Positions 1 through 7,532 of a DNA stretch of 9,129 nt are shown here, piece by piece (the stretch's first letter is position 1; every line of letters starts with the position of its first letter). Source of the stretch: Treponema sp. UBA3862 (GTDB lineage Bacteria; Spirochaetota; Spirochaetia; Treponematales; Treponemataceae); contig DGGY01000011.1 in the NCBI GenBank assembly GCA_002392405.1, positions 1 through 9,129 on the forward strand, written 5' to 3'. Below the pieces are notes generated by a model. That model made no database searches and was not told the DNA's origin. It saw nothing but the letters and a program-made list of their open reading frames with translations. Both the position numbers and the translations under genes were made by a program.

Positions 1-1043
1 GCAATAAAGGTTCGTCCGATATATTTATTTTTGATTATTCCAGTAACATAAGGTATGCCTGAAGCTTTTGAAAAGCCCATTGCTGCTCCGATTCCGCTGT
101 CAGGAACTCCTATAACAACATCTGCTTCAACACTGCTTTCAAGGGCAAGTGCCTGTCCCATTCTGTAACGCGCTTCCTGAACAGGAATAGAATCAATAAC
201 GCTGTCAGGACGGGAAAAATATACATATTCAAAAACACAGGTTCTTTTCTGAATCATGTCCTGATAAAAATGAGAAGAAATGCCTTCTTTTGTGATTACA
301 ACCGCTTCACCAGGCTTTATGTCCCTTATAAACTCTCCGTTTACACTGTCAATTGCACAGCTTTCAGAGGCTAATATGTATGAGCCGGGGCCTTTTCCGT
401 CTCCTTTCTGATTAATGCGTCCAAGACATAACGGACGTATTCCATTAGGATCGCGGACACCAATGAGTGTATCTTCAGTCATAATGCATAAAGCGTAGGA
501 GCCTTTAATTAAAGATGCTGTCTGTAAAACTGCATCAATAAAATGCTTCTGCTTAAGTTCACCTGTTGTATCTGAACTTTCAGGAGTGCCCGGGTGTCCG
601 CCGTTTTCGATGTATTTTTTTACGATAAGTTTTAAAATTACTTCACTGTCGCTGGAACTTGAAAATGTACTGCCTGAGTTTTCAAGCATTTCCCTTAACG
701 CATTATGATTTACAAGCTGACCGTTATGTGCAAGGGAAATCGAGCCGTTTTTAAAAGTATTCAGGAAGGGCTGTGCGTTATCAATTGTTCTTCCACCCGC
801 TGTTGCATATCTTACATGTCCTACAGCCATTGAGCCTTTCAATATTTCAAAATCTTTCTGCGAAAAAACTTCACCTACAAGGCCTTCGCCTTTTTTTAAG
901 GTGATTTTTTTACTGTGACTTACGGCAATACCTGCGCTTTCCTGTCCGCGGTGCTGCAGTGAAAAAAGCGCATAATAGGCAAGGGCTGAAGCATTTTCAC
1001 ATCCGAAAATACCGCAGACCCCGCATTCATCTTTAAATCCCAT
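1..1043 (-). CDS. purF: Amidophosphoribosyltransferase (glutamine PRPP amidotransferase), 3'-truncated by window edge
   Basis: Catalyses the committed step of de novo purine synthesis: PRPP plus glutamine gives 5-phosphoribosylamine, in the cytoplasm. The frame is open from the ATG at 1043 to the window edge, giving 347 residues of the usual 450-500. The N-terminal Ntn amidotransferase domain begins MGFKDECGVCGIFG, so Cys7 is the expected nucleophile after removal of a six-residue propeptide. Further marks are LQHRGQESAGIAV, GHVRYATAG, SLAHNGQLVNH and GVRDPNGIRPL. The phosphoribosyltransferase half shows EYVYFSRPDS (from about residue 272) and the PRPP-site stretch beginning VIGVPDSGIGAAMGF (about 310-324), ending in NKYIGRTFI at the edge. 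Cys269, before VFEYVYF, aligns with a [4Fe-4S] ligand of the Bacillus-type enzyme, but cluster-free enzymes can also have Cys here, so it does not decide the type. The start overlaps the gltB stop by 11 nt, which suggests translational coupling. Family assignment is secure. Confidence 0.97.
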   Translation of the reverse strand, partial: MGFKDECGVCGIFGCENASALAYYALFSLQHRGQESAGIAVSHSKKITLKKGEGLVGEVFSQKDFEILKGSMAVGHVRYATAGGRTIDNAQPFLNTFKNGSISLAHNGQLVNHNALREMLENSGSTFSSSSDSEVILKLIVKKYIENGGHPGTPESSDTTGELKQKHFIDAVLQTASLIKGSYALCIMTEDTLIGVRDPNGIRPLCLGRINQKGDGKGPGSYILASESCAIDSVNGEFIRDIKPGEAVVITKEGISSHFYQDMIQKRTCVFEYVYFSRPDSVIDSIPVQEARYRMGQALALESSVEADVVIGVPDSGIGAAMGFSKASGIPYVTGIIKNKYIGRTFI

Positions 1044-1055
1044 TTTTATTCCTCA
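1033..1055 (-). promoter_or_regulatory. gltB/purF overlap with purF ribosome binding site
   Basis: The purF ATG (1041-1043) lies upstream of the gltB stop TAA (1033-1035) in a different frame, so the two genes share 11 nt. A Shine-Dalgarno-like TGAGG (1051-1055) sits 7 nt before the purF ATG, inside gltB's last codons. This decides the purF start and indicates cotranscription and probable translational coupling. No terminator or separate promoter was recognised here. Confidence 0.8.
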
Positions 1056-4000
1056 TTTCAAAGGCAATCAGTTCTGCTTCATCCTGATTTTTACCTGCTT
1101 TTTTCTGACTTGAAATCTCTGTCATGACTTCAAGGTAGTCATCAGGGATGATTTTTTTGAAGAGCGGAATGTAATGTTCAAAGTTTTTTAAGATTTCACG
1201 GCCTTTATGCGAACCGGTTTCTTTTACATGCTCTTCAAGAAGTTCCTTAAGATTCTGCACATCTGTTTTGCCTTCAAGGACAGTTACTTCATCATCAAGA
1301 TCATACATTGATACAAGTTCACGGTTTAAATGCCTGTAAAGTTCATGGTTTTCATCAAGAATATAAGCAATTCCACCGCTCATACCTGCTGCAACATTTC
1401 TTCCTGTTTTACCGAGAATTACAGCTGTTCCTCCGGTCATGTATTCAAGGGCATGATCACCTGTGCCTTCAACTACAGCCTGTGCCCCGGAATTTCTTAC
1501 GCAGAATCTTTCTCCTGCAGCTCCGTTAATAAAGGCTTTACCTGAAGTTGCACCGAAAAGAACAACGTTTCCTGCAATGATGTTGTTTTCTGCATCCTGT
1601 TCAAAATCCTGCGGCTTTGTAATTACAATTTTTCCGCCGCTTAAACCTTTTCCAGGAGCATCATTAACATCCCCGCTGATTTTCATTGTAACACCAGAAG
1701 GAATAAATGCGCCGAAACTCTGTCCTGCACCGCCTTCAAAATTGATTACAAAGGAATCTTCTTTAAGTGTTTTTCCAAACTTCTTAAGAACTTCACTTCC
1801 AAAGATTGTACCTGCAGAGCGGTCTGTACACTTAATTTTTATAAGCGGTGAAACTGCACTGTCTGATTTTTCAAGAAGAGGAAGAAGTTTTTTTACATCA
1901 ACAGTAGAATCGAGTTCTTTTCTGCCTTCAATGCTGTCTTCGTATCCTGAAAGTGCATTTTGTGAATCTTTATTCATATGTGGAATAAAGCCGCTTAAAT
2001 CAATTAATGACGCTCTTGAAAAGCCCTGTTTTGACTTTAATTTTAAAAGTCCTGAATTTCCGCACATCTCTTCAATTGTGTGGACTCCAAGACGTGCCAT
2101 AATTTCCCTTACTTCACGGGCAATAAAGCGCATAAAGTTTTCAACATATTCAGGTTTGCCAGGGAATTTCTGTCTTAAAGCCTGATTCTGTGTTGCAACG
2201 CCGAAGGGACAGGTGTCAAGATTGCAGACACGAAGCATTTTACAGCCCATTACGATAAGAGGCGCAGTTGCAAAACCGAATTCCTGCGCACCAAGAATTG
2301 CAGCAACTGCAACATCACGGCCGCTCATGAGTTTTCCGTCTGTTTCAAGGGCAACTTTATTTCTAAGCCCGTTTCTTAAAAGTGTCTGATGTGTTTCTGC
2401 AAGTCCCATTTCCCATGGAAGGCCTGCATGATGAATTGATGAGAGCGGGGCAGCACCAGTACCACCGTCATGGCCACTGATTAAAATGACGTCAGCCCCT
2501 GCCTTTGAAACACCAGCCGCAATTGTACCAACTCCAGTCTCACTAACGAGTTTTACTGAAATACGAGCCTTTCTGTTGGCATTTTTAAGATCGTAGATAA
2601 GCTGGGCAAGATCTTCAATTGAATAGATATCATGATGAGGAGGTGGAGAAATAAGGCTTACACCCGGAGTAGCAAAACGTGTGTGTGCAACCCACGGATA
2701 AACTTTTTTGCCAGGAAGATGTCCTCCTTCACCTGGTTTTGCTCCCTGTGCCATCTTAATCTGGATTTCGCGGGCACTTAAAAGGTATTCTTCTGTAACG
2801 CCAAAGCGGCCTGAGGCAACCTGTTTGATTGCAGACGAATATTCAGTTCCGAATCTGTCTGAGCGTTCACCGCCTTCACCTGAATTACTTTTTCCGTGGA
2901 GATGATTCATTGCAGCGGCAAGACATTTATGTGCTTCTTCGCTGATTGAACCGTAACTCATGGCACCTGTCTTTAATCTTTTTACAATGCTTTCAACGCT
3001 TTCGACTTCTTCAAGAGGAATCTGTTTTCTTTCGTCAAAATTAAAATCAAAAAGAGCTCGAAGGGTGTGAGGATGCGAAGAATCATCAACAATAGAAGTA
3101 TATTCCCTGAATTTTTCGTAATCTCCTTCCTGACAGCTTTCCTGAAGTGCTTTAACGAGCTGAGGAGTAATAAGGTGGTCTTCACAGTTTTCACCTACCT
3201 TATATTTGTGCTGTCCGCGCATTTCAAGATTTATGAGGCGGTTATTTACTTTTAAGAGGTCTTCAGGATTAGAAACAAAAGCATTATTGTGATGGTAAAT
3301 TATATCTTCCTGAATCTCTTTAAGGGTAATTCCACCGATTCTTGAAACTGTATTTGTAAAGTATTTATCTGTTACTTCTTTAGAAATTCCAAGTGCTTCA
3401 AAAATCTGGGCTGACTGGTATGACTGAATTGTTGAAATACCCATTTTTGCAGCGATTTTTACAATTCCGTTTACAACTGCTTTATTGTAATCTGCAATTG
3501 CAGTGTGATAATCCTTGTCCAGGAGTTTTTTATCAATGAGTTCTGCAATACATTCATGAGCAAGATAAGGATTAACGGCGCGTGAACCGTAGCCTAAACA
3601 CATGCTGATCTGGTGTACATCACGAACTTCACCGCTTTCAAGAATGATGCTTACCTTAGTCCTTCTTTTTGTGCGGATAAGATACTGTTCAACTGATGAA
3701 ACTGCAAGAAGGGAAGGAACTGCAAGATGATTTTCATCAATTCCACGGTCAGAGAGAATTAAAATATTATATCCTTCTTCCCAGGCTGTATCGATTTCTT
3801 TAAAAAGATTATCAACAGCTTCTTTAAGTTCAGCATTTTTTTCAAAAAGAAGTGAAATTGTTTTTGTTTTAAGACCTTTCTGATTTAATGCCTTGATTAT
3901 AATAAGATCGGTTCCTGTAAGGACAGGATTATTGATTTCAAGAACACGACAGTTTTTGCCTGTAATATTGAGCATATCACCGTCTGTTCCTGCATAAACT

Positions 4001-5541
4001 GTTGTATCAGTTACGATTTTTTCACGCAGGGAGTCAATCGGCGGATTTGTAACCTGAGCAAAAAGCTGTTTAAAGTAAGAGAAAAGAGGAGGGTGTTTTT
4101 CACTCATAACTGCAAGAGGTGTATCAACTCCCATGGCACCGACAGGTTCAGCCCCGTTTTTTGCCATTGGAAGAATCATCTCATTAACGTCTTCAAGTGA
4201 CCAGCCGAAAGCCCTGTAAAGCCTGTCACGTTCTTCCTGTGAAGAAACAGGAATCTTTTTATTAGGAATTTTTAATGAAGAAAGAGGAACTATATTCTGA
4301 TTTACCCATTCTCCATAAGGATACTGAGAAGCAAAATTAGTTTTGATTTCATCATCTTCAAGTAAGCGTCCGCTCTTAAAATCAAGAAGAATCATTTTTC
4401 CAGGCTTTAAGCGGCTTTTAATTTTAATGTCTTTTTCATCAATATCGAGAACACCTGTTTCACTTGCAAGAATCAGGTTATTGTCTTTAGTAATGTAATT
4501 GCGTCCAGGACGCAGACCGTTTCTGTCAAGAACAGCACCGAGCACATCGCCGTCACTGAAAACAATTGCTGCAGGTCCGTCCCAGCTTTCCATCATAGTA
4601 GCCCAGTAATGATAAAAATCCCTTACTTCTTCTTTTATTGAACTTTCATGTTTCCAGCTCTGTGGAATTAGAACAGAAACTGCAAGCGGGAGTGACATTC
4701 CGTTCATAACATAATATTCGATTGTATTATCAAGCATGGCTGAGTCAGAGCCTGTTAAATCGATTTCTCCGGAGCGGGCAATCATTCTGTCAGCGTTACC
4801 GCGGATCGTGTTGATTTCTCCGTTATGTGCAATAAAGCGGTTAGGGTGGGCACGCTGCCAGCTTGGATTTGTATTTGTAGAAAATCTTGAATGAACAATT
4901 CCAAGTGCACTTTTGTACTCAGGTGACTGAAGGTCTTTATAGAAAGTCCTGAGCTGTCCTACCAGGAACATTCCCTTGTAAACAATTGTCCTGCATGAAA
5001 GTGAACAGATATAGGTCTTACTGTTTCCTTCAGGAAGTTCTTTTTCAAACTGTCTTCTTACTGCATAAAGAAGCTTATCAAAATCAAGTCCGCCCTTACA
5101 GTCGGAAGGTTTTTCAATAAAAGCCTGGAAGATTTCTGGCATGCATTCAAGCGCTTTTTTTCCAAGAACTTTTTTTTCTACAGGAACTTCACGCCATCCT
5201 GCAAATTTTAAATTATGTGCTTTACAGCATGTTTCAAAACGTTTTTTCTCAGCCTCAGTGTCATTAAAAAAGAAAAACTGACCTATACCGTATTCTCTTT
5301 CATCAAGTTTTTTAACAAAGGTTTCGGCTTCTTTTTTGAAAAAGTCATGTGAAATCTGAAGAAGAATTCCTACACCATCACCAGTTTCTCCTGAAGCGTC
5401 TTTTCCTGCCCTGTGCTCAAGGCGTTCAACAATGGAAAGCGCATCATCAACGGTTTTATGTGATTTGATTCCGTCAATATTTACAACAGCGCCGATTCCG
5501 CAGTTGTCATGTTCAAATGATTCTCTGTAAAGTGTATTCAT
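1033..5541 (-). CDS. gltB: Glutamate synthase (GOGAT) large/alpha subunit
   Basis: Converts 2-oxoglutarate plus glutamine to two glutamates, the second half of the GS/GOGAT ammonium assimilation cycle; cytoplasmic. At 1502 residues it is full length for bacterial alpha subunits. The N-terminal class II amidotransferase domain runs to about residue 410, with nucleophile Cys14 (HDNCGIG, implying a 13-residue propeptide), HSRFSTNT from 217 and HNGEINT from 239. A central linker domain follows. The FMN/synthase domain starts near 810-860, with GAMSYGSISEEAH around 861 and GHDGGTGAAP around 1023. Cys1100, Cys1106 and Cys1111 give the C-x5-C-x4-C pattern of the [3Fe-4S] site. The C-terminal Gly-rich beta-helix (GXGXG) domain begins near 1240, with EGGAGQ at 1269-1274. 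Only about ten residues separate GEGGE (888-892) from SAIKQ (903-907), so the ferredoxin-dependent enzyme's loop insertion is absent and a GltD-type NAD(P)H partner is expected; none is adjacent. GEGGER replaces the more usual GEGGED. GAGGA lies 10 nt before the ATG. Confidence 0.97.
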   Translation of the reverse strand: MNTLYRESFEHDNCGIGAVVNIDGIKSHKTVDDALSIVERLEHRAGKDASGETGDGVGILLQISHDFFKKEAETFVKKLDEREYGIGQFFFFNDTEAEKKRFETCCKAHNLKFAGWREVPVEKKVLGKKALECMPEIFQAFIEKPSDCKGGLDFDKLLYAVRRQFEKELPEGNSKTYICSLSCRTIVYKGMFLVGQLRTFYKDLQSPEYKSALGIVHSRFSTNTNPSWQRAHPNRFIAHNGEINTIRGNADRMIARSGEIDLTGSDSAMLDNTIEYYVMNGMSLPLAVSVLIPQSWKHESSIKEEVRDFYHYWATMMESWDGPAAIVFSDGDVLGAVLDRNGLRPGRNYITKDNNLILASETGVLDIDEKDIKIKSRLKPGKMILLDFKSGRLLEDDEIKTNFASQYPYGEWVNQNIVPLSSLKIPNKKIPVSSQEERDRLYRAFGWSLEDVNEMILPMAKNGAEPVGAMGVDTPLAVMSEKHPPLFSYFKQLFAQVTNPPIDSLREKIVTDTTVYAGTDGDMLNITGKNCRVLEINNPVLTGTDLIIIKALNQKGLKTKTISLLFEKNAELKEAVDNLFKEIDTAWEEGYNILILSDRGIDENHLAVPSLLAVSSVEQYLIRTKRRTKVSIILESGEVRDVHQISMCLGYGSRAVNPYLAHECIAELIDKKLLDKDYHTAIADYNKAVVNGIVKIAAKMGISTIQSYQSAQIFEALGISKEVTDKYFTNTVSRIGGITLKEIQEDIIYHHNNAFVSNPEDLLKVNNRLINLEMRGQHKYKVGENCEDHLITPQLVKALQESCQEGDYEKFREYTSIVDDSSHPHTLRALFDFNFDERKQIPLEEVESVESIVKRLKTGAMSYGSISEEAHKCLAAAMNHLHGKSNSGEGGERSDRFGTEYSSAIKQVASGRFGVTEEYLLSAREIQIKMAQGAKPGEGGHLPGKKVYPWVAHTRFATPGVSLISPPPHHDIYSIEDLAQLIYDLKNANRKARISVKLVSETGVGTIAAGVSKAGADVILISGHDGGTGAAPLSSIHHAGLPWEMGLAETHQTLLRNGLRNKVALETDGKLMSGRDVAVAAILGAQEFGFATAPLIVMGCKMLRVCNLDTCPFGVATQNQALRQKFPGKPEYVENFMRFIAREVREIMARLGVHTIEEMCGNSGLLKLKSKQGFSRASLIDLSGFIPHMNKDSQNALSGYEDSIEGRKELDSTVDVKKLLPLLEKSDSAVSPLIKIKCTDRSAGTIFGSEVLKKFGKTLKEDSFVINFEGGAGQSFGAFIPSGVTMKISGDVNDAPGKGLSGGKIVITKPQDFEQDAENNIIAGNVVLFGATSGKAFINGAAGERFCVRNSGAQAVVEGTGDHALEYMTGGTAVILGKTGRNVAAGMSGGIAYILDENHELYRHLNRELVSMYDLDDEVTVLEGKTDVQNLKELLEEHVKETGSHKGREILKNFEHYIPLFKKIIPDDYLEVMTEISSQKKAGKNQDEAELIAFEMRNKNGI

Positions 5542-5580
5542 TTTCAGTAATTCCTCTTCATTTTTTTAAGACATAAATGC
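5542..5580 (-). promoter_or_regulatory. asnB-gltB junction with gltB ribosome binding site
   Basis: The 39-nt gap holds GAGGA (5552-5556), 10 nt before the gltB ATG, a slightly long but workable spacing. There is no hairpin with a T-run and no recognisable promoter, so asnB and gltB are probably cotranscribed. Confidence 0.65.
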
Positions 5581-7365
5581 TTAATATGCTTTGTCGTGAA
5601 CTCCGGCGATTGCGCGTCCTGAAGGTTCATCCATGTTTTTCCAGGCTGCATCCCATTCAAGTGCTTTAGCAGTTGAGCAGGCAACTCCGGCTTCATGGGG
5701 TACGCAGCGTGCTGCACTGTCACTGGGGAAAAGACGGCTGTAGATTTCACGGTAAAAATATTCCTCTTTTGTTTTAGGAGGATTTACAGGGAAGCGGTTT
5801 TCGCGGCGTGCAAATTCAGCGTCACTTACTTTTTCCTCTGTCATTTTTTTGAGTGTATCAATCCAACTGTAACCGACACCATCAGAGAACTGTTCTTTCT
5901 GTCTCCAGCAGATACTTTCAGGAAGCATGTCCTCAAAAGCTTTTCTTAAAATCCACTTTTCAATTCTCTGTCCGTCAGCGCCTGCATGTTCTGCTCCTTT
6001 CGGGAGTTTTATGCACATTTTGTCTGTCGGGTTAAGGCTCATTGCCGTATCAATAAAATCTTTGTCAAGGAAAGGAACTCTACCTTCAACGCCCCATGCC
6101 ATAAGTGATTTATTAGCACGAAGACAGTCATAGAGATGAAGCTTACTCATCTTGCGTACAAGTTCTTCATGGAATTCTTTTGAGTCCGGTGCTTTATGGA
6201 AATAAAGGTAACCGCCGAAAAGTTCATCACTTCCTTCACCGCTTAAAACCATTTTAATTCCCATTGATTTAATTACACGGGCTAAAAGATACATCGGAGT
6301 TGAAGCACGCACAGTTGTAATATCATAGGTTTCAATGTGATAGATAACATCCGGAAGTGCATCTAAGGCTTCCTGAATTGTAAAATGAACTTCATGATGT
6401 ACAGTGCCGATATATTCTGCCGCCTTGCGTGCTGCAATAAGGTCTGGAGAGCCTTCAAGACCTACAGCAAAGGAATGAAGCTGAGGCCACCATGCGCTTT
6501 CTGTACTGTCTGTTTCAACACGCTTTTTAGAAAATTTCTGTGTTACTGCAGCAATAATTGATGAATCAAGTCCACCGGAAAGAAGAACGCCGTAAGGAAC
6601 ATCAGACATAAGCTGTGCTTTTACTGCATTTTCAAGTGAATTACGGAGCTTTTCAATAACTCCTGGATTAATGATGTTTCCTTTATCGTCTGCTGCTTTA
6701 GGCGAGTTTTTAACTGCATCAAATTTTTCCCAGTCACGTTTATACCAGCGTACTGGGGCAGGGGAAGGTGATGAAGCAGAATAAAGGTAGCTGCCGTTCG
6801 GGAATTCCTCGATTGTCTGACAGATGCCTTCAAGTGCTTTAAGTTCACTGGCAGCATAGTAACGGCCCGCCTTATCCCAGCCCTGATAAAGCGGTATAAC
6901 ACCGATTTCGTCCCTTGCAATAAGGTAAGTGTCGTTTTCACTGTCGTAAAGGGCAAAAGCAAAAATACCGCTTAATTTTTCGATCATGGCAGTAAAATCA
7001 CCGGATTTTCTGTATTTTTTGTAAAGCGGGATAATTACTTCACAGTCTGAGCCTGTCTGAAACTCGTATTCCTTTGAGAATTCACGGCGGATTTCCATGT
7101 GATTATAGATTTCTCCGTTTGCAGCCAGAATAATTTTTTTATCATCGCTTATGAGAGGCTGTTTTCCTGAAAGCGGGTCAACAATCGAAAGACGTTCATG
7201 GCTTAAAATTGCATTATTTCCGGTATAAACACCGCTCCAGTCCGGACCGCGGTGACGGATTTTTTTACTCATTTCAAGAACCTGAGCACGAAGTTCATCA
7301 CGAAGTCCGTCAGCAACAGGTTTGTCTCCGCTTGATAAATCAAAACAACCTACAAAACCACACAT
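5581..7365 (-). CDS. asnB: Asparagine synthase, glutamine-hydrolysing (AsnB type)
   Basis: Makes asparagine from aspartate, ATP and glutamine (or ammonia) in the cytoplasm. The 594-residue protein has the two-domain AsnB layout. The N-terminal glutaminase domain has nucleophile Cys2 (MCGFVG, which fixes the start), RHRGPD at 37-42 and NGEIYNH at 83-89. The C-terminal ATP-pyrophosphatase/synthetase domain has the PP-loop SGGLDSS at 263-269, AWWPQLHSFAVGL from about 291, ETYDITTVRASTPMYL from about 345, SGEGSDELFGGY at 375-386 and WRQKEQFSDGVGYSW at 487-501. The match to the E. coli/eukaryotic-type enzyme extends to the C-terminus (VACSTAKALEWD, then PSGRA). It is about 40 residues longer than E. 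coli AsnB, through small insertions such as those near 220-235 and 455-466. GAGGTG lies 5 nt before the ATG. It is the first gene of the inferred asnB-gltB-purF operon and sits behind a leader with two terminator-like hairpins. Function is very likely; regulation is inferred. Confidence 0.97.
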   Translation of the reverse strand: MCGFVGCFDLSSGDKPVADGLRDELRAQVLEMSKKIRHRGPDWSGVYTGNNAILSHERLSIVDPLSGKQPLISDDKKIILAANGEIYNHMEIRREFSKEYEFQTGSDCEVIIPLYKKYRKSGDFTAMIEKLSGIFAFALYDSENDTYLIARDEIGVIPLYQGWDKAGRYYAASELKALEGICQTIEEFPNGSYLYSASSPSPAPVRWYKRDWEKFDAVKNSPKAADDKGNIINPGVIEKLRNSLENAVKAQLMSDVPYGVLLSGGLDSSIIAAVTQKFSKKRVETDSTESAWWPQLHSFAVGLEGSPDLIAARKAAEYIGTVHHEVHFTIQEALDALPDVIYHIETYDITTVRASTPMYLLARVIKSMGIKMVLSGEGSDELFGGYLYFHKAPDSKEFHEELVRKMSKLHLYDCLRANKSLMAWGVEGRVPFLDKDFIDTAMSLNPTDKMCIKLPKGAEHAGADGQRIEKWILRKAFEDMLPESICWRQKEQFSDGVGYSWIDTLKKMTEEKVSDAEFARRENRFPVNPPKTKEEYFYREIYSRLFPSDSAARCVPHEAGVACSTAKALEWDAAWKNMDEPSGRAIAGVHDKAY

Positions 7366-7370
7366 AAGTT

Positions 7371-7376
7371 CACCTC
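7371..7376 (-). promoter_or_regulatory. asnB ribosome binding site
   Basis: GAGGTG lies 5 nt before the asnB ATG (7363-7365). It is a strong Shine-Dalgarno match at good spacing, 20 nt downstream of the second leader hairpin, and lies outside that hairpin. Control by the leader is therefore more likely transcriptional than by hiding this site. Confidence 0.8.
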
Positions 7377-7383
7377 AATTATT

Positions 7384-7451
7384 AAATAAAACAAAAAGGC
7401 CGCAGAATATCCTCCGTGCTTTTATCAGCACAGACGAAAATACTGCAGCCT
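7384..7451 (-). terminator. Leader hairpin 2, intrinsic terminator or attenuator directly before asnB
   Basis: A long imperfect stem (7397-7451) starts with AGGCTGCAG pairing with CTGCGGCCT (one G-U pair). It continues through a partly mismatched middle and closes with GTGCT/AGCAC around the loop GATAAA. TTTTTGTTTT follows on the minus strand. The position, only 20 nt before the asnB ribosome binding site and reading into the gene, makes it an attenuator candidate rather than a simple end-of-transcript signal. Confidence 0.7.
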
Positions 7452-7532
7452 CATTGCCTTTAATATTATTGTTTAAAAATTAAAAAGCCGCAGACAATTC
7501 ATCTAAGAATTACTCTGCGGCTTCTTTGCCTT
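7443..7532 (-). repeat. Two direct copies of an 18-nt motif, one at the head of each hairpin
   Basis: AAGGCAAAGAAGCCGCAG (7515-7532) and AAGGCAATGAGGCTGCAG (7443-7460) are in the same orientation, start 72 nt apart, and match at 15 of 18 positions. The 3' arms of the two hairpins are also alike (TCTGCGGCTTTTT and TCTGCGGCCTTTTT), while the inner stems and loops differ. The leader therefore looks like two related terminator modules in tandem. Confidence 0.75.
7472..7523 (-). terminator. Leader hairpin 1, intrinsic terminator
   Basis: AAGCCGCAGA (7514-7523) pairs perfectly over 10 bp with TCTGCGGCTT (7485-7494). An inner AATTC/GAATT stem carries the loop TTAGAT. The minus-strand tail is TTTAATTTTT. 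It can end transcripts coming out of amt, and because a good promoter lies just upstream it would also act on transcripts heading for asnB. Confidence 0.8.

Noticed and set aside
1463..2185. A 240-codon plus-strand open frame antisense to gltB
   Set aside because: It lies wholly inside the strongly supported gltB, its translation resembles no protein family I recognise, and its composition (Ser/Pro-rich) is that expected opposite codons of a real gene. Other overlapping frames inside gltB, asnB and amt were dropped for the same reason.
1033..5541. Ferredoxin-dependent glutamate synthase (single-subunit type)
   Set aside because: The loop insertion that marks this class, between the GEGGE and SAIKQ motifs, is missing; only about ten residues lie there (893-902).
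7425..7454. Second nine-codon reading frame MRLQYFRLC ending in the hairpin 2 loop
   Set aside because: The AAGG before it is only 2 nt from the ATG, too close to serve as a Shine-Dalgarno site, and there is no run of Gln or Asn codons to sense.
7463..7468. TAATAT as a -10 box between the two hairpins
   Set aside because: No acceptable -35 box occurs 16-18 bp upstream; those positions fall in the GC-rich arm of hairpin 1.
7473..7502. Nine-codon leader peptide MNCLRLFNF as a ribosome-sensing attenuator for asparagine
   Set aside because: Only two Asn codons, no good ribosome binding site, and the start codon sits in the hairpin 1 loop. Nothing separates it from chance.
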